Source: Holophaga foetida DSM 6591 | GTDB taxonomy: Bacteria; Acidobacteriota; Holophagae; Holophagales; Holophagaceae | DNA: 64,000 bases | NCBI RefSeq assembly: GCF_000242615.2 | Contig: NZ_KI912268.1 | Span: 2,510,439-2,574,438 of the forward strand | Direction of reading: 5' to 3' | Shown here: positions 33,816 to 43,202 of the stretch, in pieces | Layout: every line of letters begins with the position of its first letter | Numbering within the stretch: the stretch's first letter is position 1 | The notes under the pieces: generated by a model | Told to the model about the DNA's origin: nothing | Seen by the model: only the letters and a program-made list of their open reading frames with translations | Database searches by the model: none | Made by a program: the position numbers and the translations under genes

Positions 33816-35027
33816 TCAGGATACCGTCTCAAGCCAGTCGGCGATGCGGTCCACATCCTCTCCGGTGTGCCATCCATGGAAGGCGATGCGCAGGTATCCC
33901 TCCCGGACGGAGGGGAAGATGCCGCGCTCCATGGCGTGGGCCAGGAGCTTGAGCAGCTTCTCCACACCCCAGCCCTGGTGATGAAAGCTGAGAATGGGAC
34001 CCAGACGACCTGATTCCAGCAAGCCCCGAAGGCGCCGCGACTCCGAAGCCCAGGGCCCACGGACAACCCGATCCAGAAGGCGAGCCTGAAGGCCCACGAT
34101 ATGGGACTGGATGACTCCCACCCCTGCACTGTTGAGCGTCTTCAAGGATTCGGCCAGGGCAGCACAGGCCAGGATGTTCGGGGTGCCAGGCTCCATGCGG
34201 CGACCGTCGGAAAGCCAAGCCCTGTCAAAATCCGTGGAAGCCCGCCGGAAGTCGCTTCCCTGCTCCACCGAGAGCCAACTGCCGGTGGGTGCGAGGCAGG
34301 CGCGAAAGGCTGAGGCAGTCCAGAGGAATCCCAGGCCCTGGGGAGCGAGAAGTCCCTTGTGGCCGCCGGTGGCGAAGGCATCCACCTGGCTGAGGTCCGG
34401 CATTGCGCACCCCGCCCCCTGGATGCCATCCACCACCAAGAAAGTGCCTCGCGCCCGGCAGCCCGCCCCCAGACGGCCCAGATCCAGTTTCACCCCGTCC
34501 TGGAAGCGCACCCAGGAGAGGGCCAGCACCCGGGTGCGGGGCCCCAGGGCCGCCAGGATCCGGCCCTCCGGATCATCCGCCACCTGAGGAGCCGCCGAAG
34601 ACCATGCGTTTTCGCCTGCGGCGTGCCCCTCCCAGAGAGCGACTTCACGGAAGACGACCCCCCGGTTTTCCAGGGCCTTCCAGGGCCACGCATTGCTGGG
34701 GAATTCCCCAAGGGGGGCCAGGACTTCATCTCCCGCGTTCAAAGAGAGGCTCTGAGCCACGGTCACAAGCCCCGAAGAGGTGTTCTGGGTGAGGCTGATG
34801 TCCGAGGCCCGGCCTCCGATCACCTGGGCGGCCTCCCGGCGGACTGCAGCGGGCAGGTCCAGGCCATCGCGCTGAAAGTCCATTTCCCAGGGTTTCAGCT
34901 CTCGCTCCAGGTGGGCCTGGACGGCCTGGACCGAAGCCATCGGGATCGGCCCATCGGAACAGTGCTGGACCCAGAGGTGGTCCGGATCCAGCCGAAAGAG
35001 CCCAGGGTTCAGGGGGGCCTGGTTCAC
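33816..35027 (-). CDS. Class V aminotransferase (cysteine desulfurase/kynureninase-like fold)
   Basis: 403 residues from GTG 35027, whose GTGA overlaps the thyX stop; an open frame to 35120 lies inside thyX. The PLP Lys is in AFATGGHKGLLAPQGLGFLW, the Asp in LVVDGIQGAGC, and the Ser/Thr phosphate loop in LTQNTSSGLVTVAQ. The fold is that of isopenicillin-epimerase/NifS-type enzymes; the substrate is not evident. No sulfur-cluster genes are near. It is translationally coupled to thyX and precedes the DUF192 gene. Confidence 0.85.
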   Translation of the reverse strand: MNQAPLNPGLFRLDPDHLWVQHCSDGPIPMASVQAVQAHLERELKPWEMDFQRDGLDLPAAVRREAAQVIGGRASDISLTQNTSSGLVTVAQSLSLNAGDEVLAPLGEFPSNAWPWKALENRGVVFREVALWEGHAAGENAWSSAAPQVADDPEGRILAALGPRTRVLALSWVRFQDGVKLDLGRLGAGCRARGTFLVVDGIQGAGCAMPDLSQVDAFATGGHKGLLAPQGLGFLWTASAFRACLAPTGSWLSVEQGSDFRRASTDFDRAWLSDGRRMEPGTPNILACAALAESLKTLNSAGVGVIQSHIVGLQARLLDRVVRGPWASESRRLRGLLESGRLGPILSFHHQGWGVEKLLKLLAHAMERGIFPSVREGYLRIAFHGWHTGEDVDRIADWLETVS

Positions 35028-35704
35028 GCCGTGGGGCCTTCCAGGAGGGCCTTCAGGCCGAAGGGGAAGACGGCTTCGGTGGCCTGCTTCACGGCATGGG
35101 CGAATTGCTGGATCTCCCATTGGGCGTGGCCATCCGTGCGCAGGCGCACGAAGTGGGCCACGGCCTGGAGGCTGGCGGTCCAGTAGACCTCGGAGTAGAG
35201 CCCCACCGGCAGGACGCAGCGGGCCTGCTCCCGGCAGACGCCCATGGCGAGAAGCTCCCGGTAATTGGCCACACTTGTCTGGCAGGTCGCCAGGTAGAGG
35301 GCGTGGGCCTTCGCGCGGTTGCCCTCCTCGATCTGGCCTTCGCTCCCCTGCTTGTTGACCTTGGCCTGCTGGCGGAAGGTCTCAGGCACGTAGAACTCGT
35401 TCTCGGCGAATTCGACATAGCGGCCGCTGATCTCGTTGAACTCCGATCCGATCCGGTGCTTCATCCACTGCCGGAAGACGAAGATGGGGGCCTTCACATG
35501 GAAGGTCATGGCCGTGTGCCGGAAGGGGGAGGTGTGCTCGTGGGCCGCGAGGTAGCGGATCAGCTTCTCGTCGCCCTCGTCCATGACTTCCTTGCGCTTC
35601 CCGAAGGAGACCCGGGCAGCGTTGACGATGGACAGGTCCGAGCCCATGTGGTCCACCAGCTGCACGAAGCCGCGGTCCAGGACGGGAATGGAAGGATGGG
35701 ACAT
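35024..35704 (-). CDS. thyX: Flavin-dependent thymidylate synthase ThyX, variant motif
   Basis: 226 residues. It makes dTMP from dUMP with FAD and methylene-folate. The family motif, normally RHR-x7-S, reads [15 protein letters not shown]: Lys replaces the first Arg and one residue is inserted, giving x8. The rest is standard: [20 protein letters not shown] before the motif, and a C-terminal VARYREL-like segment ([20 protein letters not shown]). It shares the last bases with the downstream aminotransferase start. No thyA is seen in the window. Confidence 0.92.
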   Translation of the reverse strand: MSHPSIPVLDRGFVQLVDHMGSDLSIVNAARVSFGKRKEVMDEGDEKLIRYLAAHEHTSPFRHTAMTFHVKAPIFVFRQWMKHRIGSEFNEISGRYVEFAENEFYVPETFRQQAKVNKQGSEGQIEEGNRAKAHALYLATCQTSVANYRELLAMGVCREQARCVLPVGLYSEVYWTASLQAVAHFVRLRTDGHAQWEIQQFAHAVKQATEAVFPFGLKALLEGPTA

Positions 35705-35859
35705 GGAACCTCCAGGGTAGTCCCCAGATTATCCCATCAGACCTGGAAGACCTGATCTTGGACTTGCCCTGCATTCCTGAGAGAATGCTGAGCTTGGCAG
35801 GCGAGCAGGGAGCCCGGTCGGTGTACCCGGTTCCCGCCCTATCCCCCCTGGAGGCCGAC

Positions 35860-36507
35860 ATGAAGTTCTTTCTGGATACCGCCAACATCGACGAGATCCG
35901 CCGCATCAACGAGTGGGGCATCCTGGACGGCGTGACCACCAACCCCTCCCTGATCGCCAAGGAGTCCGGCAAGCCCTTCGTGGAGATCATCAAGGAGATC
36001 TGCGACATCGTGGACGGCCCCATCAGCGCCGAGGTCATCAGCCTGGAAGCCGAGGGCATGATCAAGGAAGGCCGCGAACTGGCCAAGCTCCACAAGAACG
36101 TGGTCGTCAAAGTGCCCCTCACCGCTGAGGGCCTGAAGGCCACCAAGGTCCTCTCCAGCGAGGGCATCAAGACCAACGTGACCCTGTGCTTCTCCGCCAC
36201 CCAGGGCCTCATGGCAGCCAAGGCCGGGGCCACCTACGTCAGCCCCTTCGTGGGCCGCCTGGATGATATCGGACTCGATGGCCTGGACCTGATCCGCGAA
36301 CTGGCCGCCATCTTCGAGAACTACGGCCTGGAGACCCAGGTGCTGGCCGCCAGCATCCGCCAGCCCCGCCACGTCACCGAGGCCGCCCTGGCCGGTGCCC
36401 ACGTCGCCACCATCCCCACCAAGGTGATGGAACAGATGGTCAAGCATCCCCTGACCGACAAGGGCATCGAAGGCTTCATGGCCGACTGGAAGAAGAGCGG
36501 CAGGTAG
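35860..36507 (+). CDS. tal: Transaldolase, short (FSA/TalC) type
   Basis: 215 residues from ATG 35860 (GGAGG 5 nt upstream); the open frame begins at 35758 but the extra 34 residues are not conserved. It starts [14 protein letters not shown], has the Schiff-base Lys in VVVKVPLT and the motif [12 protein letters not shown]. The length is that of the short transaldolase/fructose-6-phosphate aldolase group; transaldolase in the pentose phosphate pathway is the likelier role. It is monocistronic, closed by a strong terminator. Confidence 0.94.
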   Translation: MKFFLDTANIDEIRRINEWGILDGVTTNPSLIAKESGKPFVEIIKEICDIVDGPISAEVISLEAEGMIKEGRELAKLHKNVVVKVPLTAEGLKATKVLSSEGIKTNVTLCFSATQGLMAAKAGATYVSPFVGRLDDIGLDGLDLIRELAAIFENYGLETQVLAASIRQPRHVTEAALAGAHVATIPTKVMEQMVKHPLTDKGIEGFMADWKKSGR

Positions 36508-36516
36508 TTGCCCTTT

Positions 36517-36558
36517 CCAAAAGCAGAGCGGGCCCCAGCGGGCCCGCTCTGCTTTTGG
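36517..36558. terminator. Very strong bidirectional terminator
   Basis: A perfect 19-bp stem (36517-36535 with 36540-36558, loop CAGC). The arms begin CCAAAAGCAG and end CTGCTTTTGG, so each strand reads into a T-run. It serves the transaldolase gene on + and the DUF2141 gene on -. Confidence 0.9.
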
Positions 36559-36567
36559 AAGGAGGGA

Positions 36568-36996
36568 TCAGTAAGCGGCGTTGATGGTGTAGGCGGCACC
36601 AGCAGCGCCTACATTGACCTTGGCTTCGTCGAACTTGGGCGCGCGCATCTTGGGGCGGGGGTCGTTGGTGCAGCCGAAACCCTCCTTGGGGATACCAATG
36701 AAGTTGGTGTCCATCTTCCCATTGCCGTTCTCGTCGTGGATGAGGTTGAAGGCGCAGACGCCAGGGGCAACATTCCTGAAGACCACAGTGGCGGCATTGC
36801 CGCTGATCTGGGCAGCCTGCTTGGCAGCGACTTTCTCCATCTTGTCGAGGAAGCCGTCGGCCTTGGTCCAATACCCGACGATGACCTGTCCCTTGCTGCT
36901 CTTGAGACCCTTGATGTTGATGGTCACATCGCCAGCCACGAGGGAGGTGCCGAGTGACAGGATGCCCAGCGAAAGCACAGCCTTCTTGATGTCCAT
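36568..36996 (-). CDS. DUF2141 secreted protein
   Basis: 142 residues with a signal peptide (AVLSLGILSLGTSLVAGD). The DUF2141 pattern is a beta-sandwich opening (VTINIKGLKSSKGQVIVGYW) followed by NVAPGVCAFNLIHDENGNGK and MDTNFIGIPKEGFG. The Asp/Asn-rich DENGNGKMD segment could bind calcium. The family is exported, of unknown function. It is monocistronic; AGGAG precedes the ATG. Confidence 0.9.
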   Translation of the reverse strand: MDIKKAVLSLGILSLGTSLVAGDVTINIKGLKSSKGQVIVGYWTKADGFLDKMEKVAAKQAAQISGNAATVVFRNVAPGVCAFNLIHDENGNGKMDTNFIGIPKEGFGCTNDPRPKMRAPKFDEAKVNVGAAGAAYTINAAY

Positions 36997-37191
36997 TAGG
37001 ACACTCCTTTGAATGGTGGCCCGATCCGTCGGGAAGGAGCCTGGTTGGTTGAAGAATTGATGGAAGTCTAGATCGGTAATTTTGATGCTTCAACACAAAA
37101 ATTCAGATGAACGCAGGGCACACTTTTGCAGACGGTCCATTTCCGATTGCACGGGGCCGACCCGCTAGACTGAAAGGCCAGGAGTTCCTCA

Positions 37192-38154
37192 ATGCCTGTC
37201 AACATTCCCCAAGATCTGCCAGCCCGGAGCATTCTCGAACGAGAGAATATCTTCGTCATGTCGGACCTCCAGGCGGTCCATCAGGACATCCGCCCCCTCC
37301 GGATCGCCCTGCTCAACCTGATGCCCACCAAGATCCAGACCGAGACGCAGCTTCTCCGCCTCCTCAGCAACAGCCCCCTCCAGGTGGAGATCACCCTCCT
37401 CCACATGGATACCCACGAATCCAAGAACACCCCCCAGGAGCACCTCGAGACCTTCTACAAGACCTTCGAGGATGTCCGGGACCAGAACTTCGATGGCCTG
37501 GTGATCACGGGAGCCCCCGTGGAGCAGTTCGATTTCGAAGAGGTGGACTACTGGAGCGAGCTGGTGAAGGTCATGGACTGGGCCAAGACCCACGTCTTCT
37601 CGACCATGCACGTCTGCTGGGCTGCCCAGGCCGGGCTGCACTGGCACTTCGGCGTCCCCAAATACGGCCTGGGGAAGAAGATGTTCGGAATCTTCCCCCA
37701 TCGCGTCCTGGACGAACACGAGGCCCTGCTCCGGGGCTTCGACGAGGTGTTCCTCGCCCCCCACTCCCGCCACACCGAAGTCCGCCGCGAGGATCTCCAG
37801 GACATCCCCGGACTGAAGATCCTCGCCGAGTCCGAGGAGGCTGGTGTCCTGCTCGCCGCAACCTCCGACGGGCGAATGATCTTCCTGACGGGACATCCCG
37901 AGTACGACCGCCTCACCCTCAAGGCTGAATACGACCGCGATCGCGAGCGAGGCCTTCCCATCGAGGTCCCCCGGAACTACTTTCCCGGGGACAACCCCGC
38001 AATGGAACCCCCTATCACCTGGCGCTCCCACGCCCACCTGCTCTATGCCAACTGGCTGAACTACTGCGTCTACCAGCGCACCCCCTTCGACCTGGGCACG
38101 ATCCCGACCCCAAAGGCTATTCGGCCGGGGGTGCACGGGGAGGCCCTGGGTTAG
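37192..38154 (+). CDS. metA: Homoserine O-acyltransferase MetA, predicted acetyl-CoA type
   Basis: 320 residues, the first step of methionine synthesis from homoserine. Catalytic Cys142 is in HVCWAAQAG, and the His/Glu pair is in TGHPEYD. Residue 111 is Glu (GAPVEQ); in characterised MetA proteins Glu111 goes with acetyl-CoA and Gly111 (E. coli GAPLG) with succinyl-CoA, so O-acetylhomoserine is the predicted product. CAGGAG precedes ATG 37192. It converges on the PstS-like gene with a hairpin between. Confidence 0.95.
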   Translation: MPVNIPQDLPARSILERENIFVMSDLQAVHQDIRPLRIALLNLMPTKIQTETQLLRLLSNSPLQVEITLLHMDTHESKNTPQEHLETFYKTFEDVRDQNFDGLVITGAPVEQFDFEEVDYWSELVKVMDWAKTHVFSTMHVCWAAQAGLHWHFGVPKYGLGKKMFGIFPHRVLDEHEALLRGFDEVFLAPHSRHTEVRREDLQDIPGLKILAESEEAGVLLAATSDGRMIFLTGHPEYDRLTLKAEYDRDRERGLPIEVPRNYFPGDNPAMEPPITWRSHAHLLYANWLNYCVYQRTPFDLGTIPTPKAIRPGVHGEALG

Positions 38155-38179
38155 ATGGAGCGATTCCTGAAAAGGAAAA

Positions 38180-38205
38180 GCCCGGGACCGTTACCAGTCC
38201 CGGGC
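38180..38205. terminator. Hairpin between metA and the PstS-like gene
   Basis: GCCCGGGAC pairs with GTCCCGGGC (9 bp, 8-nt loop). On the minus strand the stem is followed by TTTTCCTTTT, giving a good terminator for the PstS-like gene; on + the tail is weak. Confidence 0.8.
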
Positions 38206-38220
38206 CTTGAGTGAGGACAA

Positions 38221-39198
38221 CTACCGCAGCGTGTTGGAATCGATGTCGAAACGGTCGGTCACCTTCAGGTAATTGAGGGCCCAGATATCCCTGGCCAGGG
38301 GAGCCTGCCCGGCAGCCTTCACAAGCTGTTGCCCCTCCTGCGAGAGGGCGAAGGCGAGAAAACCCTTGAGAGTCGGCTCCAGCCCCTTCTTGGCGTTCTT
38401 GTTCACATAGACGTACAGGAACCGCGAGTAGGGATAGGCCCCCGAGGAGACGGTGTCCGGGGTAGGCTCGACGGCGGTATCTGAACCGGGGGGGACGATG
38501 GGGACGGCCTTCAGCGAGGCGAAGACCTCGACCATGTTGGCGGTGCAGATGCCGTTCGGATCCGCAGCCAGGGCCTCGGTCATGGCCATGGCATCGGAGA
38601 CAAAGGGCGTCGGCTGCTTGGGGGGTGTGGGGGGCATGAACATGAGGATCAGGCCCATCACACTGGAGTCCATGGTGCGTGAATAGCGGTTGACGGGCCG
38701 GTCGGTCCAGGCAGCGCCCTTCACCCCGGCCTCTCCCCAGGTCAGAATCTCCCTGGGCCAGCCGAGGCTGCGCTCGGCACAAAAGATCGCCTCAATCTGC
38801 GGTAGGCTCAACTTTTTGACGGGGTTGTCCTTGTTCACGACCCACACCAGGGCGTCCATAGCCACGGCCACCCGGGTCGGGGGGTAGCCCCACTTGCTGC
38901 TGAAAGCGGCGATCTCTTCGGGAGAGGCGTCCCTGGCGAGCAGGGCCATCTGGGCGGAACCCGCGGTCAAATCGCTCATGGCCTTGGCTTCACCCTCGAC
39001 CCGGACATCCAGGGAGAAACCCGGCGCCTTCGCCTTGTAGACATCACCCCAGAGACCCATGGCGTACATCAGGCATTCGCCGCCCTCGGCCACGAGAGGC
39101 CTGACCTGGGGCGCCTGGGCAGGAAGGAGGTTGGCCACCCCAAGGCAAATCACGGAGAGCACAGCCTTGCACCCGGTTCTCATCATCTGGACCCCCAT
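38221..39198 (-). CDS. PstS-like periplasmic phosphate-binding protein
   Basis: 325 residues with a signal peptide ending near LLPAQA. The fold is the PstS/SBP-II type: RVEGEAKAMSDLTAGSAQMA, then VNKDNPVKKLSLPQIEAIFC, and a Ser/Arg-rich segment RYSRTMDSSVMG. The pattern KLSLPQIEAIF is common to phosphate binders of the PstS family and related redox or sensing partners. No pstCAB genes are adjacent, so it may act as a stand-alone binder. RBS AGGGG precedes ATG 39198. Confidence 0.85.
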   Translation of the reverse strand: MGVQMMRTGCKAVLSVICLGVANLLPAQAPQVRPLVAEGGECLMYAMGLWGDVYKAKAPGFSLDVRVEGEAKAMSDLTAGSAQMALLARDASPEEIAAFSSKWGYPPTRVAVAMDALVWVVNKDNPVKKLSLPQIEAIFCAERSLGWPREILTWGEAGVKGAAWTDRPVNRYSRTMDSSVMGLILMFMPPTPPKQPTPFVSDAMAMTEALAADPNGICTANMVEVFASLKAVPIVPPGSDTAVEPTPDTVSSGAYPYSRFLYVYVNKNAKKGLEPTLKGFLAFALSQEGQQLVKAAGQAPLARDIWALNYLKVTDRFDIDSNTLR

Positions 39199-39422
39199 TC
39201 ATTCACCCCTGGATATATTATGGCGCCCTACAGGCGTTGGCTGTATCGGTAGAAATATACTAATTATCACAACCCTTGCTGTGCAAGCCCCCCCGTCTCG
39301 GATCAAGCAGGACGCCAGACCATGGGACCCCTCGCGAGGTTTCGGGATCGGGGATTTGGAGCAGAGTCAGGAACTGTTCAGGGATTATACCTGGGACCAG
39401 GCGCCAGAAGAACCCAAAGCCG

Positions 39423-39671
39423 TCAAGGCTTGCAGATCTTGCAGGCCTTGTATCCATCCTTGGCGGCATCCGCCTTGGAGGCGAGGCTGGCCTTGTTCTC
39501 TGCCTTGATCTTCACGGCGAGCTTGCAAGTGGGCTTGTGGAAAACCTTGGACTCCTTGTTGGCCACAACTTCACCCACCGGGGAGGCCACCTTGGCCTTG
39601 GCAGCCGGGGAAGGCGTCTGGGCAAAGACCAGGGAACAGGAAAGCAGAACCAAAGCGGGAAGCAGTTTCAT
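39423..39671 (-). CDS. Small exported protein with Cys-rich end (Ada-type zinc-like motif)
   Basis: 82 residues with a signal peptide (LLPALVLLSCSLVFAQ). The rest is Lys/Ala-rich and has three Cys near the C-terminus: KVFHKPTCKLAVK and DGYKACKICKP. The pattern xVFHxPxC...GYxxCxxC resembles the short metal-binding motif seen in Ada N-terminal domains and in exported nuclease-associated proteins. Zinc binding is inferred. GGAGG precedes the ATG. Function unknown. Confidence 0.75.
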   Translation of the reverse strand: MKLLPALVLLSCSLVFAQTPSPAAKAKVASPVGEVVANKESKVFHKPTCKLAVKIKAENKASLASKADAAKDGYKACKICKP

Positions 39672-39788
39672 AGGTTCCTCCGTGAAAGTTCAGGCGTCAG
39701 ACTGCCCACGGTCATGGATTCCGTCAAGTCGAGGACTGGAGCGGCTTCAGGTTAGACTCATGCGAACCTTCTCCAAAGAGTCCCAACC

Positions 39789-40841
39789 ATGACCTTCCAC
39801 AAAGCCCTGTTCCCCCTCTGCCTCCTTGGCACCTGCCTCCTCAGGGGAGGCTACGCCGACCGCCCGGAAGCAAAGGCGTTCATCCAGGACTTGGTGAACC
39901 GGCACCACTTTGAAGCCCTCGCTCTGAGAGAACTCCTTGACCATGTCCAGCCCCAGGAGATGGCCAAGCAGTGGGTCAAACCCCCTGCGGTGCCCATCCA
40001 GAAGAGCTGGCGACTTTATCGCTCCCGCTTCATCGAGCCCATCCGGATCCGGGCAGGCCTTGCCTTCTGGCGCCAGCACCGGGGCACCCTGGCAAAGGCC
40101 CGCAGAGATTATGGAATCCCAGAGGAAATCATCGTCGGCATCATCGGCGTGGAAACCATCTATGGGCGCAACACCGGCACCTTCCCAGTCCTGGATACCC
40201 TGGCCACCCTCGCCTTCGAATACCCCGAAGCCCCCAACCGGGCTCGGCGGACGGCCCTCTTCCTCCAGGAATTGGAGGCCTACCTGGTGTGGTGCCGCGA
40301 TACCCACCAGGACCCCCATCGCTGGCGGGGCTCATACACGGGGGCCATGGGGCTTCCCCAGTTCCTGCCCAGCAGCATCCAGAAGTGGGCGGTGGATTTT
40401 GATGGGGACGGCCGCATCGACCTCCAGGCCAGCCCGGCGGATGCCATTGGAAGTGTGGCCCACTACCTGAAGGCCCATGGATGGGAGGAGGGGCGCCCTG
40501 TAGACCTCCCGGTGACAGGTGGACCCGGCAGCCGGAAGGCCGCCGCCGCGCACGCCGATGGCATTCCCGAACCCAGGCTCAGCCTCCTGGAGCTGAGGAG
40601 GGCAGGTGTACAGATTTCCCACTGCCCAAGGGGAAGCGAAACCCAGGTGCTGGTGGTGGATCTGCCCAGCCCCGGGCAGGCGACCCAGTACCGGATCGGC
40701 TTCCGGAACTTCCACGTACTCACCCTCTACAACCGCAGCTTCTTCTATGCTTCAGCAGTCGCGGATCTGGGACGCGCAGTGAAGGCTCGCCTGGATCCCC
40801 CAAGGCACGTCAAGATGAAGCATCACTCGGGAAGACCATGA
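39789..40841 (+). CDS. mltB: Lytic murein transglycosylase B
   Basis: 350 residues with a short N-terminal signal segment. The catalytic Glu122 is in IIGVETIYGRNTG, and AMGLPQFLPSSIQKWAVDF and IGSVAHYLKAHGW are typical of the MltB (family 3) group. It cleaves glycan strands to anhydromuropeptides, which fits the amgK/murU recycling genes elsewhere in this window. The stop overlaps the start of the MoxR ATPase gene (ATGA). Confidence 0.93.
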   Translation: MTFHKALFPLCLLGTCLLRGGYADRPEAKAFIQDLVNRHHFEALALRELLDHVQPQEMAKQWVKPPAVPIQKSWRLYRSRFIEPIRIRAGLAFWRQHRGTLAKARRDYGIPEEIIVGIIGVETIYGRNTGTFPVLDTLATLAFEYPEAPNRARRTALFLQELEAYLVWCRDTHQDPHRWRGSYTGAMGLPQFLPSSIQKWAVDFDGDGRIDLQASPADAIGSVAHYLKAHGWEEGRPVDLPVTGGPGSRKAAAAHADGIPEPRLSLLELRRAGVQISHCPRGSETQVLVVDLPSPGQATQYRIGFRNFHVLTLYNRSFFYASAVADLGRAVKARLDPPRHVKMKHHSGRP

Positions 40842-41791
40842 CCCAGCCCCATGCCAAACCCCTCGACGCCCTCCTCCACGAATGCCGCAAGGTCATTGTG
40901 GGGCAGCCCCTCCTCCTGAACCGCCTCCTGGTGGCCCTTCTCTGCCGTGGCCACGTTCTCCTGGAGGGTCTGCCCGGCCTGGCCAAGACCCGTTCGATCA
41001 AGACCCTGGCCGAGGCCACCCACATGGCCTTCCGTCGCATCCAGTTCACCCCTGACCTCCTTCCCTCTGATGTCATGGGCACCCTGGTCTTCGACCCCAA
41101 GGCCATGACCTTCACCCCGAAGAAGGGACCTGTCTTCTGCAACCTGCTCCTGGCCGACGAGATCAACCGCGCCCCCAGCAAGGTCCAGTCCGCCCTCCTG
41201 GAGGCCATGGAGGAACGGCAGGTCACCCTGGGAGAAGACAGCTTTCGCCTCCCGGAACCCTTCCTGGTGCTGGCGACCCAGAACCCCCTGGAACAGGAGG
41301 GCACCTTCCCCCTGCCGGAGGCCCAAATGGATCGCTTCCTTTTCAAGATCAAGATCGACTATCCCAGCGTTCAGGAAGAAGTGGAGGTCCTGCGTCGGGC
41401 AGATGGGAGAGAAGAGCCTGTCCTGCCCGTCATGGACGCCGCCCAAGTGCTGGAAGCGAGTCGCCAGGCCAAGGCGGTGCACCTGGACGATGCGATCCGG
41501 GACTACATTGTGCGCCTAGTCTCCGCCACCCGACCCGGTCACGGCAAGGAATGGAAGGGTCGGGAGCAGCTCCGCAACGGGGCCTCCCCCAGGGCCAGCC
41601 TAGCCCTGCAATCCGCCTCCAAAGCCCTGGCCCTCCTGGGTGGGCGGAACCGCGTGATGCCCGAGGATGTGGTCTCCATCGCCCCCGACATCCTGCGCCA
41701 CCGTCTCCTCCTCACCTATGAGAGCGAGGCGGACGGAGTCACCACTGATCAGGTCATCCAGAAGCTCCTCGGGGCGCTCCCCAGACCCTAG
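40838..41791 (+). CDS. MoxR-type AAA+ ATPase
   Basis: 317 residues from ATG 40838, overlapping the mltB stop. The AAA_3 domain has Walker A GLPGLAKT (residues 44-51), Walker B LLLADEIN, sensor 1 LVLATQNPLEQEG and the sensor 2/arginine region SPRASLALQ near residue 260. MoxR proteins act as chaperones with VWA/DUF58 partners, which usually follow; here none does. It is instead coupled to mltB, suggesting a cell-envelope client. Confidence 0.93.
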   Translation: MTQPHAKPLDALLHECRKVIVGQPLLLNRLLVALLCRGHVLLEGLPGLAKTRSIKTLAEATHMAFRRIQFTPDLLPSDVMGTLVFDPKAMTFTPKKGPVFCNLLLADEINRAPSKVQSALLEAMEERQVTLGEDSFRLPEPFLVLATQNPLEQEGTFPLPEAQMDRFLFKIKIDYPSVQEEVEVLRRADGREEPVLPVMDAAQVLEASRQAKAVHLDDAIRDYIVRLVSATRPGHGKEWKGREQLRNGASPRASLALQSASKALALLGGRNRVMPEDVVSIAPDILRHRLLLTYESEADGVTTDQVIQKLLGALPRP

Positions 41792-41992
41792 CAATTGCTG
41801 CATACAATAGCCTTGTACGTACACTGTCTCACTTTGGGGGTTCCAAGGCCCCCCTGGTTCGTGTTAAGTTGAAATTCCAGTTGAGACTGGGTAGCATTTA
41901 GCAAATTCCAAAAATGTCCACCATGGGGCAGGTCCCCAGGAGGCTCGTTAGCGTGTAGAGATCCATTTGGTCCCTCACCTTGGGGAGGATTC

Positions 41993-43039
41993 ATGAAACT
42001 GTCGCCGATCGTTCTGGCCATCGCCATGCTTGGCATGTCCGGGAACCTCCAGGCAGCAAAGACCACCCGAAAGGGATCCAACCGGGTCCATAAAGCACAG
42101 ACTGCCAGGAAGGCAGAGACGACCAAGAAGGCTGCCCACAAAGTCAAGCGGGGAGAGACGGCTGCCAAGATCGCCAGCCAGCATGATCTGACCCTGGATG
42201 AGTTGGCAGCATTGAATCCCCGGGTCCGGCTCAGCAAACTGAGCGTCGGGACGACTCTGCATGTCGCGGCCCCTCGGAAAAGTGCGGCCCCCCGGGTTGC
42301 CACCAGGAAGGCCCCCTCCCTCCATGAGGCGGCCCCGGAATTGCCCGTTACCCCGCGGATCGCCCCCACTAACCTGGCCCACATGGAGCGCATGCTTCCA
42401 GCCAGCCTTCGCAGAACGGCACCCGAAGCGCACAACGCTCCGTCGCCCGGTGTACCCCTGGGCGATATCCGCCCCATCCTTCCCCAGACCCCTGTTCCCA
42501 GTTCTGCAGCGCTGCCCTCTTCCACCTTTGAGCCGGCAAACCCCGACAAGCTGGACCTGCTCTGGCCCGTGGAGACCCGTACGGTCAGCTCCGAGTTCGG
42601 GCCCAGAATGCGGACCCGCACGGTGCTCAAGGTCAAAGGCAAGCGGAAACGGAAGGTCAAGGTGCGCTTCAGTGGCCGACACCAGGGCATCGATCTCAAC
42701 GCGCCTACGGGAACGGATGTCTATGCCGCCCTGGACGGACAGGTGGTGAGCGCGGGCTATCACAGGCAGTACGGGAACTTCGTCGTGGTCGATCACGGGA
42801 ACGGCGTTACGACCCTCTACGCCCATCACAGCGCCAATTTCGCCCAGGAAGGGGATATTGTCCACCGGGGTCAGAAGATCGCAGCCGTAGGCTCCACCGG
42901 CCGTTCCACCGGTCCCCACCTCCACTTCGAAGTCCGGCTCGACGGCCTCCACCGCGACCCCATGCCCTATCTCAATGAGGACGAAGAGATCTCCGCCGAG
43001 ATGATGGCCCAGAATCGGGCCATGACCACCGAGCGCTGA
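41993..43039 (+). CDS. LysM-M23 zinc endopeptidase (LytM type)
   Basis: 348 residues with a signal peptide (LSPIVLAIAMLGMSGNLQA). LysM is at about residues 45-90 (HKVKRGETAAKIASQHDLTL). A Pro/Ala-rich linker leads to a C-terminal M23 domain with HQGIDLNAPTGTDVYAALDG, YAHHSAN and HLHFEVR, so the zinc-binding HxxxD and HxH sites are present. It cleaves peptidoglycan cross-links or regulates amidases. GGGGAGG precedes the start. Confidence 0.94.
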   Translation: MKLSPIVLAIAMLGMSGNLQAAKTTRKGSNRVHKAQTARKAETTKKAAHKVKRGETAAKIASQHDLTLDELAALNPRVRLSKLSVGTTLHVAAPRKSAAPRVATRKAPSLHEAAPELPVTPRIAPTNLAHMERMLPASLRRTAPEAHNAPSPGVPLGDIRPILPQTPVPSSAALPSSTFEPANPDKLDLLWPVETRTVSSEFGPRMRTRTVLKVKGKRKRKVKVRFSGRHQGIDLNAPTGTDVYAALDGQVVSAGYHRQYGNFVVVDHGNGVTTLYAHHSANFAQEGDIVHRGQKIAAVGSTGRSTGPHLHFEVRLDGLHRDPMPYLNEDEEISAEMMAQNRAMTTER

Positions 43040-43064
43040 CCCTTCCCGATTCACCGGAACAATC

Positions 43065-43098
43065 GGCCCGTTTCGCCACACGTTCGGCGATGCGGGCC
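43065..43098 (+). terminator. Hairpin after the M23 peptidase gene
   Basis: GGCCCG (43065-43070) pairs with CGGGCC (43093-43098), enclosing a second stem TCGCC/GGCGA. It lies 25 nt after the stop. There is no clear T-run, so its strength is uncertain. Confidence 0.4.
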
Positions 43099-43202
43099 TG
43101 CGGTGAACCTTGCCAGCCTTACGCGCACCCATGATGGATGCGGCTCGTACTCGGGTCGCCTGCGTGGTAGGCTGGGCTTTGGCTCGATTCCCGAGGTAAG
43201 AC

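Noticed and set aside
37020..37191. Possible SAM riboswitch before metA
   Set aside because: The leader is AT-rich but I cannot build a SAM-I or SAM-II core from it; not supported.
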